Assembly (NCBI RefSeq): GCF_019209935.1
Contig: NZ_JAHUTN010000003.1
Location: 1 to 64,000, forward strand
Origin: Corynebacterium sp. TAE3-ERU16
GTDB taxonomy: Bacteria; Actinomycetota; Actinomycetes; Mycobacteriales; Mycobacteriaceae
Length of the DNA: 64,000 bases
Direction of reading: 5' to 3'
Shown here: positions 46,247-55,499 of the stretch, piece by piece
Layout: each line of letters begins with the position of its first letter
Position numbering within the stretch: the first letter of the stretch is position 1
The notes under the pieces: model-generated
Databases searched by the model: none
What the model was told of the DNA's origin: nothing
What the model saw: only the letters and a program-made list of their open reading frames with translations
Translations under genes and position numbers: made by a program

Positions 46247-46900
46247 TCACGCCGCGCTCCGGAAACCCGGTCCGCACGCCCGCCACAGCACGATGACCGT
46301 CCCGACCAGTCCCGCGGTCGCGAGGATCACACCACTGATCACCGACGACCACCGCTCGGGCCACGGGAGCATCTGCGGGGGCGAGAGCATGCGGAGGAGC
46401 TGAGGCTCCGCCACCGCCCCGACCGGCACCAGGAGCCTGGCGACGACGCCTGTCCGGTCCGTGCGCGCGGCGAGCAGTCCACACAGGCCGAGCGGCACAC
46501 ACAGCAGCACACCGGCGTAGAACCACATCAGGTTGTCGCGCCAGATCGTGTCGGGGTAGATCCCCACCATCCGGCCGAATCCGTAGTGGATGATCAGGGT
46601 GAGCTCCGCCGCGACGCCCCCGCCCAGAGCGGACGGGAGGGGCCGGCGGAGTCGGTAGCCTGCGAACACGGCGACGGCGGCCCAGACTGTTCCGCTGCTC
46701 AACAGCTTGCTGACGGTTTTCCGTACCACCGAGTAGGCGGTCAGCTGACCGCTCAGTTCAGCGGTGGATGTCCAGTTCGACACGGCGGACAGGACCCCCG
46801 CAACGAGACACACCGTGAGAATCTGGCGGACATCCCGCCAGAGGACCGGTTCCCCCGATCCGGCGTTCCAGGGACGAGACCCGCGATCGTCTCTATTCAT
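46247..46900 (-). CDS. Six-helix membrane protein of unknown function
   Basis: A 217-residue protein with about six hydrophobic segments and a short cytoplasmic N-terminus. I recognise no family. The ATG at 46900 is seven bases after a near-perfect -10 TATGAT (46913-46908), so it is probably leaderless; a start at 46966 would include the promoter. The 515 bases upstream (46901-47415) are GC-rich and contain only low-complexity antisense frames and one small hairpin near 47250; I see no gene there. Confidence 0.7.
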   Translation of the reverse strand: MNRDDRGSRPWNAGSGEPVLWRDVRQILTVCLVAGVLSAVSNWTSTAELSGQLTAYSVVRKTVSKLLSSGTVWAAVAVFAGYRLRRPLPSALGGGVAAELTLIIHYGFGRMVGIYPDTIWRDNLMWFYAGVLLCVPLGLCGLLAARTDRTGVVARLLVPVGAVAEPQLLRMLSPPQMLPWPERWSSVISGVILATAGLVGTVIVLWRACGPGFRSAA

Positions 46901-47415
46901 GCAGGTCATCATACCGGGCGCAGTGCGGCGGCGCCTTCGTCCTGGGCCGGACACCGCCCCCTTCACAGCGCCGCTCCCGGCGTCCGCCGTGGCGAGCGGC
47001 GCCGAGCCATCCCGGACCGTGCCGACCTACGGCCCCGGGGAGGGTCCGGGTACCGGTGAGCGGGCGCTGAACGGGTATACGGCTCACCGGATTCCCACGA
47101 TCGACACACCGCCACGTCTTCGTCGCCCCCCGCAGGCGTCCGGGGCGACCCCTCCCCTGATCGTCATCCGTGGCAACCCTCGGCGGGCCGGCGGTCGGAC
47201 ACCGTCGGAGCGCGTGATCCGCAACCGAGCTTCCGTTGAAGGCCTCGGCGGGTGGAATCCACCCATGGCCCGCACGTCATCCGTCACCCTGATGCCTGCG
47301 CCGTCGCCGTGGGTGACGGACACACCGTGGACGGATCGACCACCTCGTCCGGGGACGACCGGAAGCGACCGGACACAGTCCCGGAGGATGGGGTGACGGT
47401 CCCGGTCCCGGGTAC

Positions 47416-48723
47416 TCAGCCCTTGGTGGCGACGATCTCGTCCGGCGTCGCGGGGAGGTCGACGGAGACCGGGTCCGTGCCTCCGGTCAGCACCACGGCG
47501 TGGAGTTTCCCTGCCGCGGGATCGGTGACGTAGGCGCGGTTTCCGGCGACGGCGAGCGCGGGGCGCGGTTCCTGCCACTCGTCCGGTTCCTCCCAGGGCT
47601 CGAGGACGTCGATGGTCCGGATCTCGCTGGCGGTACCGGGATCGATGAGGTGGAGCTTTCCGTCGGTCCCGAGAACGACCGCGGTGCCGTCGGCCGTCAT
47701 GGCAAGTGAGCGGAAGGTGTAGGACGTCCCGAGGTCGACCAACCGGAGTTCACCGGTCTCGACGTCGATGATGCTGACCCGGGTCGGATGTTCACGACGA
47801 TCCTCCTCGGCTGCCTTCTGATCGGACTTGTAGTCCCCGAGAACGAAGCGTGAGGTACCGTTTCCGACCTGGGTGGCGATCCGTCCGTAGGGATCGGGCG
47901 ACGTTGCCTTGGTGGCGCCGTCTCCACGGTGGATCAGCGCTCCGTCGGTGCAGCCGACCACGACGGCCCCGCCCCCGGCCTCAGCTGCCCCGTGTGCACC
48001 GGGACACTGTTCGAAACGCTTGAGCTCCGAACCGGACGCGTCGTATTCGGCGATGCCGATCCGTTCGGCATCGTCGTCCGCGATGGTGGCGACGTAGGTG
48101 CCGTCCTCGTTCCGGACCGCGATTCCGTGGTGCGGGGGCAGCGTGAACTGCTCGGACACCGTCATGCCCCCCAGATCCACGTCGGTGACCGTTCCGGTCT
48201 TGTCGTCGAAGAGAACGGCGTGACCTTCTCCGCCGACGACATGTCCGGGCTTGACGGCGTCCACCGTGAACTGGAGCAGGGACGGGTCACCCGCGAAGTG
48301 GTGTGAGTGGTCACCGTGGCTCTGTGAGTAGGAGCCGATGTCGAGGACGCGGAATCCGCCGGGTGTGGAGACGAAGACGTGCCGGTCGTCACCGGCGCGG
48401 TTGAGCCGCAGGTATCCGTCCTCGGGCAGATCGGCGATGACCGCGGGTGCTGTTCCGGCCCCCGGATCCCCGGCGTCCAGGACGGTGATCCCGCCCTCAT
48501 GGGCCACGGCGATCCTGGGCTGGGCACGGCGGGACTCGGCGAGCTCTCCCGCCTCTCCGTCGGATTCTCCGTCACGGTGTTCCGCGTTCGTCGTCGGCGG
48601 AGCCGTCTCACCGGAGGATGACGGGGTTTCCTCGGTGGAGGGGTCTGCGCCGCATGCCCCGAGCAGGAGCGCCGATGCGGCGAGAACCCCGATCAGGGTT
48701 CGGTTCTTGGTGGTGGATGTCAT
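47416..48723 (-). CDS. AztD-like zinc-binding lipoprotein
   Basis: A 435-residue lipoprotein: lipobox LLGAC with Cys24, then an acidic Ser/Thr-rich linker to about residue 65, then a beta-propeller-like domain. A His-rich loop (His136, 139, 141, 142 in SHGDHSHHF) and QCPGAHG match features of AztD, the metallochaperone that hands zinc to the AztABC transporter. No aztABC is next to it. The promoter overlaps a Fur/Zur-type sequence. The function as zinc carrier is inferred. Confidence 0.75.
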   Translation of the reverse strand: MTSTTKNRTLIGVLAASALLLGACGADPSTEETPSSSGETAPPTTNAEHRDGESDGEAGELAESRRAQPRIAVAHEGGITVLDAGDPGAGTAPAVIADLPEDGYLRLNRAGDDRHVFVSTPGGFRVLDIGSYSQSHGDHSHHFAGDPSLLQFTVDAVKPGHVVGGEGHAVLFDDKTGTVTDVDLGGMTVSEQFTLPPHHGIAVRNEDGTYVATIADDDAERIGIAEYDASGSELKRFEQCPGAHGAAEAGGGAVVVGCTDGALIHRGDGATKATSPDPYGRIATQVGNGTSRFVLGDYKSDQKAAEEDRREHPTRVSIIDVETGELRLVDLGTSYTFRSLAMTADGTAVVLGTDGKLHLIDPGTASEIRTIDVLEPWEEPDEWQEPRPALAVAGNRAYVTDPAAGKLHAVVLTGGTDPVSVDLPATPDEIVATKG

Positions 48724-48728
48724 GGGGA

Positions 48729-48758
48729 TAATTAAACGGTATTGATTTTCATTGTCAA
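48729..48758 (-). promoter_or_regulatory. Promoter with Zur-like site for the AztD-like gene
   Basis: On the minus strand a perfect -35 TTGACA (48758-48753) is 18 bases from TAATTA (48734-48729), which ends five bases before the ATG, so translation may begin at the first base. Between them AATGAAAATCA (48753-48743) matches half of an actinobacterial Zur/Fur-type box. This AT-rich segment stands out in a GC-rich region. Confidence 0.6.
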
Positions 48759-48912
48759 ATTCGGGTGGTTTTCCGGTACTCCCCCTCTCGAGTGTCGACC
48801 CGGACGCGGGACACGTCTCCGCTCCCGGAGCCGGCGGGAAACCCGTGTAATCTTTCCCCGGACACCGCAGCCCGATCAGTCGGGAAGTTCGTACCGAAGG
48901 AAACCAGGAACC

Positions 48913-49863
48913 ATGAGTCAGTCCCCATCACCAGCACGCACCCGTACGGGCATCGGCGAAATCCTGCTCAATGTGATCCGCGGCGGACTCATAGCACTCG
49001 CGGAACTCGTGCCCGGTATCTCGGGAGGCACCATCGCCCTCGTCGTCGGTGTCTACGAACGTGCCCTCGACGCGGGCAACGATCTCATCACACTGGCGAA
49101 ATCGTTCCTCACCGACCGCCCGAACATCCGGAGGAACGCGCGTGCGGTCGACTGGGGACTCATCATCCCGGTCGGAACGGGAATGCTGCTCACGGTGTTC
49201 GCACTCGCCGGAGTCATGAAGAGCTTCGTCGAGAACCAGCCCGAGATCTCCCGGTCGTTGTTCCTCGGCATGGTCGCGGCCTCCATCATGGTCCCCCTCC
49301 GGATGGTCGACCGGACTGACCTGCGGAAGAGGGGTGCCGTCGCGGGGATCCTGTTCGTCGTCGCCGCCGCCGGCACCTTCGTGCTCACCGGCTTCACCGC
49401 GGCCGAGAACACCTCCCCGGCGCTCCCCCTCGTCTTCGTCGCCGCGGCGTTCGCCGTCTGCGCGCTCGTTCTTCCCGGGGTCTCCGGTTCCTTCCTTCTC
49501 CTGGCACTCGGACTGTACGGTTTCGTCCTCGGCGCGGTGCACGACCGGGATCTCACGGTGATCGCGGTATTCGTCGCGGGAGCCGGCACGGGAATCATCC
49601 TGTTCATCCGCCTGCTCGGATACCTCATGCACCACCACCGCACCCTGACCCTGGTCACGATGGCGGGCCTGATGCTCGGATCCCTGCGCGCACTGTGGCC
49701 GTGGCAGACCGCGGACGCCGAACTCCTCACCCCCTCCGGCAACGTCGGCGTGTCCGCCCTGTTCATCGTGATCGGCGCCGGGGCTGTGGTGGGCACACTC
49801 CTGGCCGAGCGGATGACACAGCACCGCAACCGTCAGGTGAAGGCCCTCCGCGACCTCAGCTGA
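48913..49863 (+). CDS. DUF368 polyprenyl-phosphate transporter (PopT/UptA-like)
   Basis: A 316-residue integral membrane protein of the DUF368 family. Members have recently been linked to returning undecaprenyl phosphate across the membrane for cell-wall synthesis. The internal duplication typical of the family shows as PGISGGTIALVVGVYERAL near residue 36 and LPGVSGSFLLLALGLYGFVL near residue 190. AAGGAAACCAGGAACC precedes the ATG. It is divergent from the AztD-like gene, with about 190 bases between. Confidence 0.88.
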   Translation: MSQSPSPARTRTGIGEILLNVIRGGLIALAELVPGISGGTIALVVGVYERALDAGNDLITLAKSFLTDRPNIRRNARAVDWGLIIPVGTGMLLTVFALAGVMKSFVENQPEISRSLFLGMVAASIMVPLRMVDRTDLRKRGAVAGILFVVAAAGTFVLTGFTAAENTSPALPLVFVAAAFAVCALVLPGVSGSFLLLALGLYGFVLGAVHDRDLTVIAVFVAGAGTGIILFIRLLGYLMHHHRTLTLVTMAGLMLGSLRALWPWQTADAELLTPSGNVGVSALFIVIGAGAVVGTLLAERMTQHRNRQVKALRDLS

Positions 49864-49942
49864 TCCGGAAGCACGACCGACAGACCCCGGATGGCGGACA
49901 GGGCGGCTAAAGCAGTTGTTAAGCATGGGTTAGAATCGCTTC

Positions 49943-50860
49943 ATGCTTTCCCACTTCCCCCGTACCGGTGGCACCCGGAGCCGCCTCGCCGCCACGCTGA
50001 CCGCCTCGGCTCTGGCACTCACCGCCTGCGTGACCAACGAAGAGACCGGCCACCCCGACGGGTGGGAGGAACTCGACATCGCCGCAGTTCCCGAGATCGC
50101 CGCCATGGTGCCCCCGGAGATCGCGGCGGACGGCACGATCACGATCGGGACGAACGTGCCCTACGCCCCCGCCGAATTCAAGGACTCGGCCGGCGACATC
50201 ATCGGTTTCGACATCGATCTCGCCCGCGCCGCCGCACAGGTGATGGGCCTCGAGCTCGAGGTGGCGGACCAGGACTTCTCGCTCATTCTCCCCTCGGTGA
50301 GTGCGGGCACCGTGGATTTCGGGGCATCGAGCTTCACCGACAACGAGGAACGGCGACAGAGCTACGACTTCGTCGATTACCTCTACGCCGGTATCCAGTG
50401 GTCCGCCCAGACCGGAGACCCGGTGGATCCGGACAACGCCTGCGGACTGACCGTCTCCGTCCAGCGGAACACCGTCAGCGAGACCGACGACATCAACCCC
50501 AAGTCCGAGGCGTGCGTCGAAGCGGGCCTGGAACCGATCACGAAACTCGCCTACGATTCCGCGGACGGCGCGGCCACCGCGCTGGTCCTCGGGCGGGCGG
50601 ACGCCATGTCGAGTGACTCCCCGGTCGCGGACTTCGCGGTCGCACGCGCGGACGGGAAGATCGAGACCACCGGCGACCTCTTCGACGCGGCCCCCTTCGG
50701 CTGGCCCGTACCGAAACAGTCCCCGCTCGGTCCCGCCCTCGCCGCTGCGCTCCAGCACCTGGTGGATACCGGGGACTACGAGCGCATACTCGGCTTCTGG
50801 GGGATCGAGCACGGCCTCATCGAGACCGCACAGATAAACGGAGAGCCGTACCGGCCCTGA
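49943..50860 (+). CDS. Amino-acid ABC transporter, substrate-binding lipoprotein
   Basis: A 305-residue binding protein of the SBP_bac_3 type. Signal peptide and lipobox LTAC end at Cys29. The domain starts at TITIGTNVPYAPAEFKDSAGDIIGFDIDLA and ends GFWGIEHG. The likely ligand is a polar or charged amino acid; it cannot be named. TAGAAT (49931-49936) ends six bases before the ATG, so the operon mRNA is leaderless. It is followed by permease and ATPase genes in one operon. Confidence 0.93.
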   Translation: MLSHFPRTGGTRSRLAATLTASALALTACVTNEETGHPDGWEELDIAAVPEIAAMVPPEIAADGTITIGTNVPYAPAEFKDSAGDIIGFDIDLARAAAQVMGLELEVADQDFSLILPSVSAGTVDFGASSFTDNEERRQSYDFVDYLYAGIQWSAQTGDPVDPDNACGLTVSVQRNTVSETDDINPKSEACVEAGLEPITKLAYDSADGAATALVLGRADAMSSDSPVADFAVARADGKIETTGDLFDAAPFGWPVPKQSPLGPALAAALQHLVDTGDYERILGFWGIEHGLIETAQINGEPYRP

Positions 50861-50916
50861 GCGACGCATCCCGCAGCCCCACCCGACCGACATTCTCACA
50901 GACACAGAGGATCCCC

Positions 50917-51840
50917 ATGCCACACACCACCGCCACGGCGCCGAAACCCATCGAGGCGAAACAGCTGCGTCATCCGGGCCGCTGGATCGCCTCCGCCCTC
51001 CTGCTGCTCATCGCCGTCGGAGTGCTCTATTCGGTCGCCACCAACGAGGCTTTCTCCTGGGACGTCTACCGCAGCTACGTCTTCGACACACGGATCCTCA
51101 CCGCCGCCGGACGCACGATCCTCCTGACGATCCTCGCGATGATCATCGGTGTCGTCCTCGGCGCCATCATGGCGGTCCTCCGGATGTCGCCGAACCCGGT
51201 CATGCGGTCGGTGTCGTGGTTCTACCTCTGGATCTTCCGGGGAACCCCGGTGTACGTGCAGCTGGTCTTCTGGGGTCTGCTGTCCACGCTCTACCAGACC
51301 ATCAACGTCGGTGTCACCGAAATCGACGTCGAGACGCTCCTGCAGAACACATTCTTCCTCGCGGTCATCGGTCTCGGGCTCAACGAGTCCGCGTACATGG
51401 CGGAGATCGTGCGTGCAGGCATCCAGGCGGTCCCGGAGGGACAGACCGAGGCTTCCAAGGCACTCGGCATGAGCTGGTGGCAGACGATCCGCCGCACCGT
51501 TCTCCCGCAGGCCATGCGCATCATCATCCCTCCGACCGGCAACGAGCTGATCTCCATGCTCAAGACCACCTCGCTCGTGGTCGCGGTGCCCTACTCACTC
51601 GAATTGTTCGGCCGGTCGATGGACATCGCCAACAGCCTCTTCCAACCGGTTCCGATGCTGATGGTCGCCGCGACCTGGTATCTGGTGATCACCTCGGTCC
51701 TCATGGTCGGTCAGTACTACCTCGAACGCCACTTCGCCCGCGGCTCGTCGCGAGAACTGTCCTCGCGCCAGCTCGCCGCACTCGCCGACGCCGAGGGTGT
51801 CCCGCCCAGCAACATCACCGTCTCCCCGACCACGAAGTAG
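50917..51840 (+). CDS. Amino-acid ABC transporter permease
   Basis: A 307-residue HisM/GlnP-type inner-membrane subunit. Five or more helices are visible, and the EAA loop that contacts the ATPase reads [22 protein letters not shown]. The C-terminal tail of about 45 residues is hydrophilic. It lies 56 bases after the binding protein and 10 before the ATPase. As a single permease gene it would act as a homodimer. Confidence 0.94.
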   Translation: MPHTTATAPKPIEAKQLRHPGRWIASALLLLIAVGVLYSVATNEAFSWDVYRSYVFDTRILTAAGRTILLTILAMIIGVVLGAIMAVLRMSPNPVMRSVSWFYLWIFRGTPVYVQLVFWGLLSTLYQTINVGVTEIDVETLLQNTFFLAVIGLGLNESAYMAEIVRAGIQAVPEGQTEASKALGMSWWQTIRRTVLPQAMRIIIPPTGNELISMLKTTSLVVAVPYSLELFGRSMDIANSLFQPVPMLMVAATWYLVITSVLMVGQYYLERHFARGSSRELSSRQLAALADAEGVPPSNITVSPTTK

Positions 51841-51850
51841 GACTACTCAC

Positions 51851-52615
51851 ATGACAGACCTCATGATCGACGCACAACAGGTGTGCAAGAGCTTCGGACA
51901 GCTCCAGGTGCTCAAGGGCATCGATCTCCGGGTGCCCCGGGGATCCGTCACGTGCCTGATCGGGCCCTCCGGCTCCGGAAAATCGACGATGCTGCGCTGT
52001 GTGAACCACCTCGAGAAGTTCAACGCGGGACGCCTCTACGTCGACGGCGAACTGATCGGCTACCGGGAACGCGACGGAATCCTCCACGAGATCTCCGAGA
52101 AGGAGGCCGCCCGGCAGCGCGCCGACATAGGAATGGTGTTCCAGAGCTTCAATCTCTTCCCCCACCGTACCGTCATCGAGAACATCACCGAGGCCCCGAT
52201 CCAGGTCAAGCGTGTCCCCGCGGACAAGGCCCGGAAGAAGGCCCTCGAACTGCTAGACCAGGTGGGCCTGGTCCACAAGGCCGACGCCTACCCGGTCCAG
52301 CTGTCCGGTGGACAGCAGCAGCGTGTCGCCATCGCCCGCGCGGTCGCGATGGACCCGAAGCTGATGCTCTTCGACGAGCCGACCTCCGCACTCGACCCCG
52401 AACTCGTCGGTGAGGTGCTCGGCGTGATGAAGCAGCTCGCCGCCGACGGCATGACCATGCTCGTGGTCACACACGAGATGGGGTTCGCCCGCGAGGTGGC
52501 CGACCAGGTCGCGTTCATGGACGCCGGTGTGGTCGTCGAGTCCGGACCGCCCTCGCAGGTGATCACGAATCCGCAGCACGAACGCACGCAGGCGTTCCTC
52601 TCCTCCCTCCTCTGA
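51851..52615 (+). CDS. Amino-acid ABC transporter ATP-binding protein
   Basis: A 254-residue GlnQ-type ATPase. Walker A is GPSGSGKST, the signature LSGGQQQR, Walker [14 protein letters not shown] and the H-loop VVTHEM are all intact. The ATG at 51851 ([16 protein letters not shown]) gives the normal N-terminus; a start at 51797 would overlap the permease. It is the last gene of the three-gene operon. Confidence 0.95.
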   Translation: MTDLMIDAQQVCKSFGQLQVLKGIDLRVPRGSVTCLIGPSGSGKSTMLRCVNHLEKFNAGRLYVDGELIGYRERDGILHEISEKEAARQRADIGMVFQSFNLFPHRTVIENITEAPIQVKRVPADKARKKALELLDQVGLVHKADAYPVQLSGGQQQRVAIARAVAMDPKLMLFDEPTSALDPELVGEVLGVMKQLAADGMTMLVVTHEMGFAREVADQVAFMDAGVVVESGPPSQVITNPQHERTQAFLSSLL

Positions 52616-52619
52616 TCGA

Positions 52620-52647
52620 CCGGCACCGCGTTCGGTGGCGGTGCCGG
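52620..52647 (+). terminator. Hairpin after the ABC transporter operon
   Basis: CCGGCACCG (52620-52628) and CGGTGCCGG (52639-52647) form a perfect nine-base stem just past the ATPase stop. No T-run. The remaining 280 bases to the TauE gene end hold nothing recognisable. Confidence 0.6.
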
Positions 52648-52927
52648 GCCGGTCGACGGGGATGAGGGGACCACGGTGGGACACCTGTCCCCGTTTCGAT
52701 CCGGCCCGGCTCCCGGTCGTCCGTGGGGTGCATCTCCCGCGCCCCACCGGACGGCACCGCCGAAATCGGATCCGCCTCCGCGGGGACCCGCGCACAGATG
52801 CACCCGCGGCAGCCCATCCACATGATCCGACCCGGTGCCGGTACAGAGCGGATCGATCCACATCTCGCGGTGGTCCTGCACGGCGCCTCCCTGTCCGCAC
52901 GTTCGCGCGACGATGACCGGGCGGGCG

Positions 52928-53683
52928 TCAGGAGCCGAGGGAGGTGACGCCCTGGATGATCGCGGTGATCCCACCGAGACCGGCGACGGTCAACGCGGTC
53001 CGACGTGCGGTCTCCCGGGGGATGACCCGCGACAGCATGGTCCCACCGAAGATCCCCACGAGCATCCCGACGAAGGCCACCGGCCAGATCGTGGGCGGAA
53101 CGGCGGTCACCGAACTGGCACCGAGGAGAATCTTCAGGATGAAGGACAGCCCACCCGAGATCACGAACAGCGGTTGCAGGGTCGCGGCGAGCATCTGGTG
53201 CTGCCACCGCGCGGCCTGCGCGTAGACGGTGATGGCGGGCCCCGCGGCGCCCGCGAGGGTATTCATGAACCCGCCGATGACGCCGGCGGTGAACAGGCTG
53301 CCGTTGCCGGATACATGCGGGATGTGGCGTCGTCCGCCGAGGACGACCGCCAGGGCGACGAGGAGGAGCGTACCGACGATGATCTGCAACGGTGCCGCGT
53401 TGATCGCACGGATGAGGAACACCCCGGGAAAAGCCCCCACGAGGAGGGGAACGGCCAGCAGCCTGACCTTCCGCCAGTCGACGTACTGACGCACCGTCCA
53501 GGTGGTCAGCGCCGCGTTCACGGCAGCCAGGGCGTTGACCACCAGAACACCGTCCGCGGGGCCCAGGAGTATCGCCAGGACCGGGACGACGAGGAGACCG
53601 AATCCCATGCCCGATATGCGCTGCAGACAGGACCCCAGCATGACGATGATCACCGTGATCGAGACGGTGGCGAGGACACTCAT
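52928..53683 (-). CDS. TauE/SafE-family (sulfite exporter-like) membrane protein
   Basis: A 251-residue permease with about eight helices. The paired motifs [18 protein letters not shown] near residue 24 and [15 protein letters not shown] near 135 are typical of TauE/SafE (DUF81). The family moves sulfite, sulfoacetate or other organic anions; the substrate is unknown. TACCAT (53696-53691) lies seven bases before the ATG, so it is likely leaderless. The 269 bases between this start and coaD show no gene. Confidence 0.88.
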   Translation of the reverse strand: MSVLATVSITVIIVMLGSCLQRISGMGFGLLVVPVLAILLGPADGVLVVNALAAVNAALTTWTVRQYVDWRKVRLLAVPLLVGAFPGVFLIRAINAAPLQIIVGTLLLVALAVVLGGRRHIPHVSGNGSLFTAGVIGGFMNTLAGAAGPAITVYAQAARWQHQMLAATLQPLFVISGGLSFILKILLGASSVTAVPPTIWPVAFVGMLVGIFGGTMLSRVIPRETARRTALTVAGLGGITAIIQGVTSLGS

Positions 53684-53952
53684 GCGGGGAATGGTACAGC
53701 CGCGGCCGGAATTCACCGTGTCGGCCCCGAATTGGGCTCCTCCGGTCGCACTTGCACCGGTCCGGCACCACCGGAACCTGTGCGGATGCAGACATGTCGT
53801 TCCGGCAGAGGGGTAAAGCGGGGGTGACGTCCGGAGGTCGACCGTCTCGGCCCGGTCCGGCCTCCGGCGGCGCCGAACAACGGGATGAGGCGTTGCGTCC
53901 CGTGCGGGCGGTTCCGGCCCGCACCGCCGAATATCCGGCGAGGTCGGGCCGG

Positions 53953-54441
53953 TCAGTGCCCGGTGGGACCGTCAGAGAACTTCGCGCGGATCGCCGTGGC
54001 GACATTCGGCGGCAGAATCCCCGACACGTCACCGCCGTGCCGGGCCACTTCCTTGCACAGGGTGGATGAGATGTACCCGTACTTCGGGTCCGTCAGGAGG
54101 AAGAACGTGTCCACGCCCGACAGCCTCCGGTTGATCTGCGCCATCGGCAGTTCGTATTCGTAGTCGATCCCGGAACGGAGGCCCTTGACGAGGGCGGTCA
54201 CACCGTTTTGCGTGGTGTAGTCGACGAGCAGACCGGACCAGGTGTCGACGGTGATCCCGGAGATCCCGGAGACCGCCTCCTCGATGAGCCGGACCCGCTC
54301 ATCCATCGTGAACAGGCCCTGTTTCTTCGGGTTGACCGTGACCAGAACCGTGACCTCGCCGAACTGGTCGGCGGCGCGCCGGAAGATGTCGAGATGACCC
54401 ATGGTGACGGGATCGAAGGATCCCGGGCAGACGACCCGCAT
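53953..54441 (-). CDS. coaD: Phosphopantetheine adenylyltransferase
   Basis: Fourth step of CoA synthesis, 162 residues. The nucleotidyltransferase motif PGSFDPVTMGHLDI opens the protein; the ISSTLCKEVARHGGDV segment near the C-terminus is typical. The ATG at 54441 is two bases after the rsmD stop, giving tight coupling in the order carrier protein - rsmD - coaD. Confidence 0.97.
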   Translation of the reverse strand: MRVVCPGSFDPVTMGHLDIFRRAADQFGEVTVLVTVNPKKQGLFTMDERVRLIEEAVSGISGITVDTWSGLLVDYTTQNGVTALVKGLRSGIDYEYELPMAQINRRLSGVDTFFLLTDPKYGYISSTLCKEVARHGGDVSGILPPNVATAIRAKFSDGPTGH

Positions 54442-54443
54442 CG

Positions 54444-55067
54444 TCACTCCCCTGTCCCGTCGTCGGATGAGGGAACGCCGACCACGTCCCCGGCCAGGTC
54501 GGCGTGGAAGACGGCCATGTCCATCCGGGCGCGACCGTAGGTGCGCTTCTTCAGCTTCTGGGTGGTCGGCACGTAGCAGGCGGGCCACGCCGTTTCCGGG
54601 GACTCGACGTGTCGTTCGACGACGACCGCGGCGCCATCCGCGAGTACTGGGACCAGCGCGGTCAGCATCTCCGCCACCGCCTCATCCGCGAGCTCGTAGG
54701 GGGGGTCGGCGAGAACCATGTCGAAGTGCCCGCGGGGCGCACCCGCGACGTAGACGGAGGCCTTCATCTCCGCGACGGTGACGTTCGGATGCCCGACGAC
54801 CGTGGCATTGTGCCGGATGGTGTCCGCGGCAACCCGGTTGTTCTCGACGAGCACGACCTCATCGGCGCCCCGGGAGGCCGCCTCGAGACCGAGTGCACCG
54901 GATCCGGCGAACAGATCCAGGACCCGTCTACCGGCGAATCCGAACCTCACCTGCAGTGAGGAGAACAGGCCCTCGCGTGCCCGGTCGCTGGTGGGACGTG
55001 TTCCCGCCGGCGGCACCTTGATCTTCCGCCCCCGGGCCTCACCGGAAATGATGCGGGTCAGGCCCAT
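54444..55067 (-). CDS. rsmD: 16S rRNA (guanine-966-N2)-methyltransferase
   Basis: A 207-residue methyltransferase that modifies G966 in the 30S subunit. The SAM motif LDLFAGSGALGLEAASRGA and the catalytic DPPYE are intact. GGAGGAGAACTGAC precedes the ATG at 55067. It lies one base after the small carrier-protein gene and two bases before coaD, the usual bacterial pair. Confidence 0.95.
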   Translation of the reverse strand: MGLTRIISGEARGRKIKVPPAGTRPTSDRAREGLFSSLQVRFGFAGRRVLDLFAGSGALGLEAASRGADEVVLVENNRVAADTIRHNATVVGHPNVTVAEMKASVYVAGAPRGHFDMVLADPPYELADEAVAEMLTALVPVLADGAAVVVERHVESPETAWPACYVPTTQKLKKRTYGRARMDMAVFHADLAGDVVGVPSSDDGTGE

Positions 55068-55068
55068 G

Positions 55069-55281
55069 TCAGTTCTCCTCCAGTTCGAGTAGCATGTCAC
55101 CGCCGGTCACATCGGCGAAGTCGGGGAACCTCCGCCCGCGGACGACTCCGGGCCCCGGGGCGATGACGGGAGCCTCGAGTTTTACCGTCTCGACGACGGC
55201 GAGGGGGTGTCCGGTGTCCACGTATTCACCGTCCGCCACCGTGTAGCGGACTATTCCGGCGAACGGAGCACAGATTCTCAT
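55069..55281 (-). CDS. Biotinyl/lipoyl-carrier domain protein, 70 residues
   Basis: A free-standing single carrier domain (starts MRICAPFAGIVRYTVADG). The hairpin that would carry the cofactor reads ETVKLEAPV, with a lysine flanked by Val and Leu, where biotin domains usually have Met-Lys-Met. GGVVRG-like and DxGxP features of the fold are present (TGHPLAVVET, PGPGVVRG). It could serve an acyl-CoA carboxylase as a small BCCP. TAGGCT ends seven bases before the ATG (leaderless). It heads the operon with rsmD and coaD. Confidence 0.8.
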   Translation of the reverse strand: MRICAPFAGIVRYTVADGEYVDTGHPLAVVETVKLEAPVIAPGPGVVRGRRFPDFADVTGGDMLLELEEN

Positions 55282-55499
55282 GGCTTTCAGCCTATCGCAC
55301 CGACGGAGCGGGGAGAGCGGTTGACCGGAAGCCGTCGCACCGGCCGGTATCAGCCCCTGAACGGGGGCGCTACACCTAGTAGATCCGCTGCGTCCAGGCA
55401 CCGGATAGAGCAGAATCGCAAGCAGACGGTTCGTCGTCGGTCCCGTCATCATCAGCCATGCCGCCGTGTCGACGACGGCGGGGAGCCCGAGGAGAGACC

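Noticed and set aside
46764..47578. Overlapping open frames in the 46901-47415 gap
   Set aside because: Low-complexity Arg/Pro/Gly translations on both strands, no ribosome site, no recognised motif.
52835..53827. 330-residue plus-strand frame opposite the TauE gene
   Set aside because: Asp/Arg/Gly-rich shadow of a clear membrane protein on the other strand.
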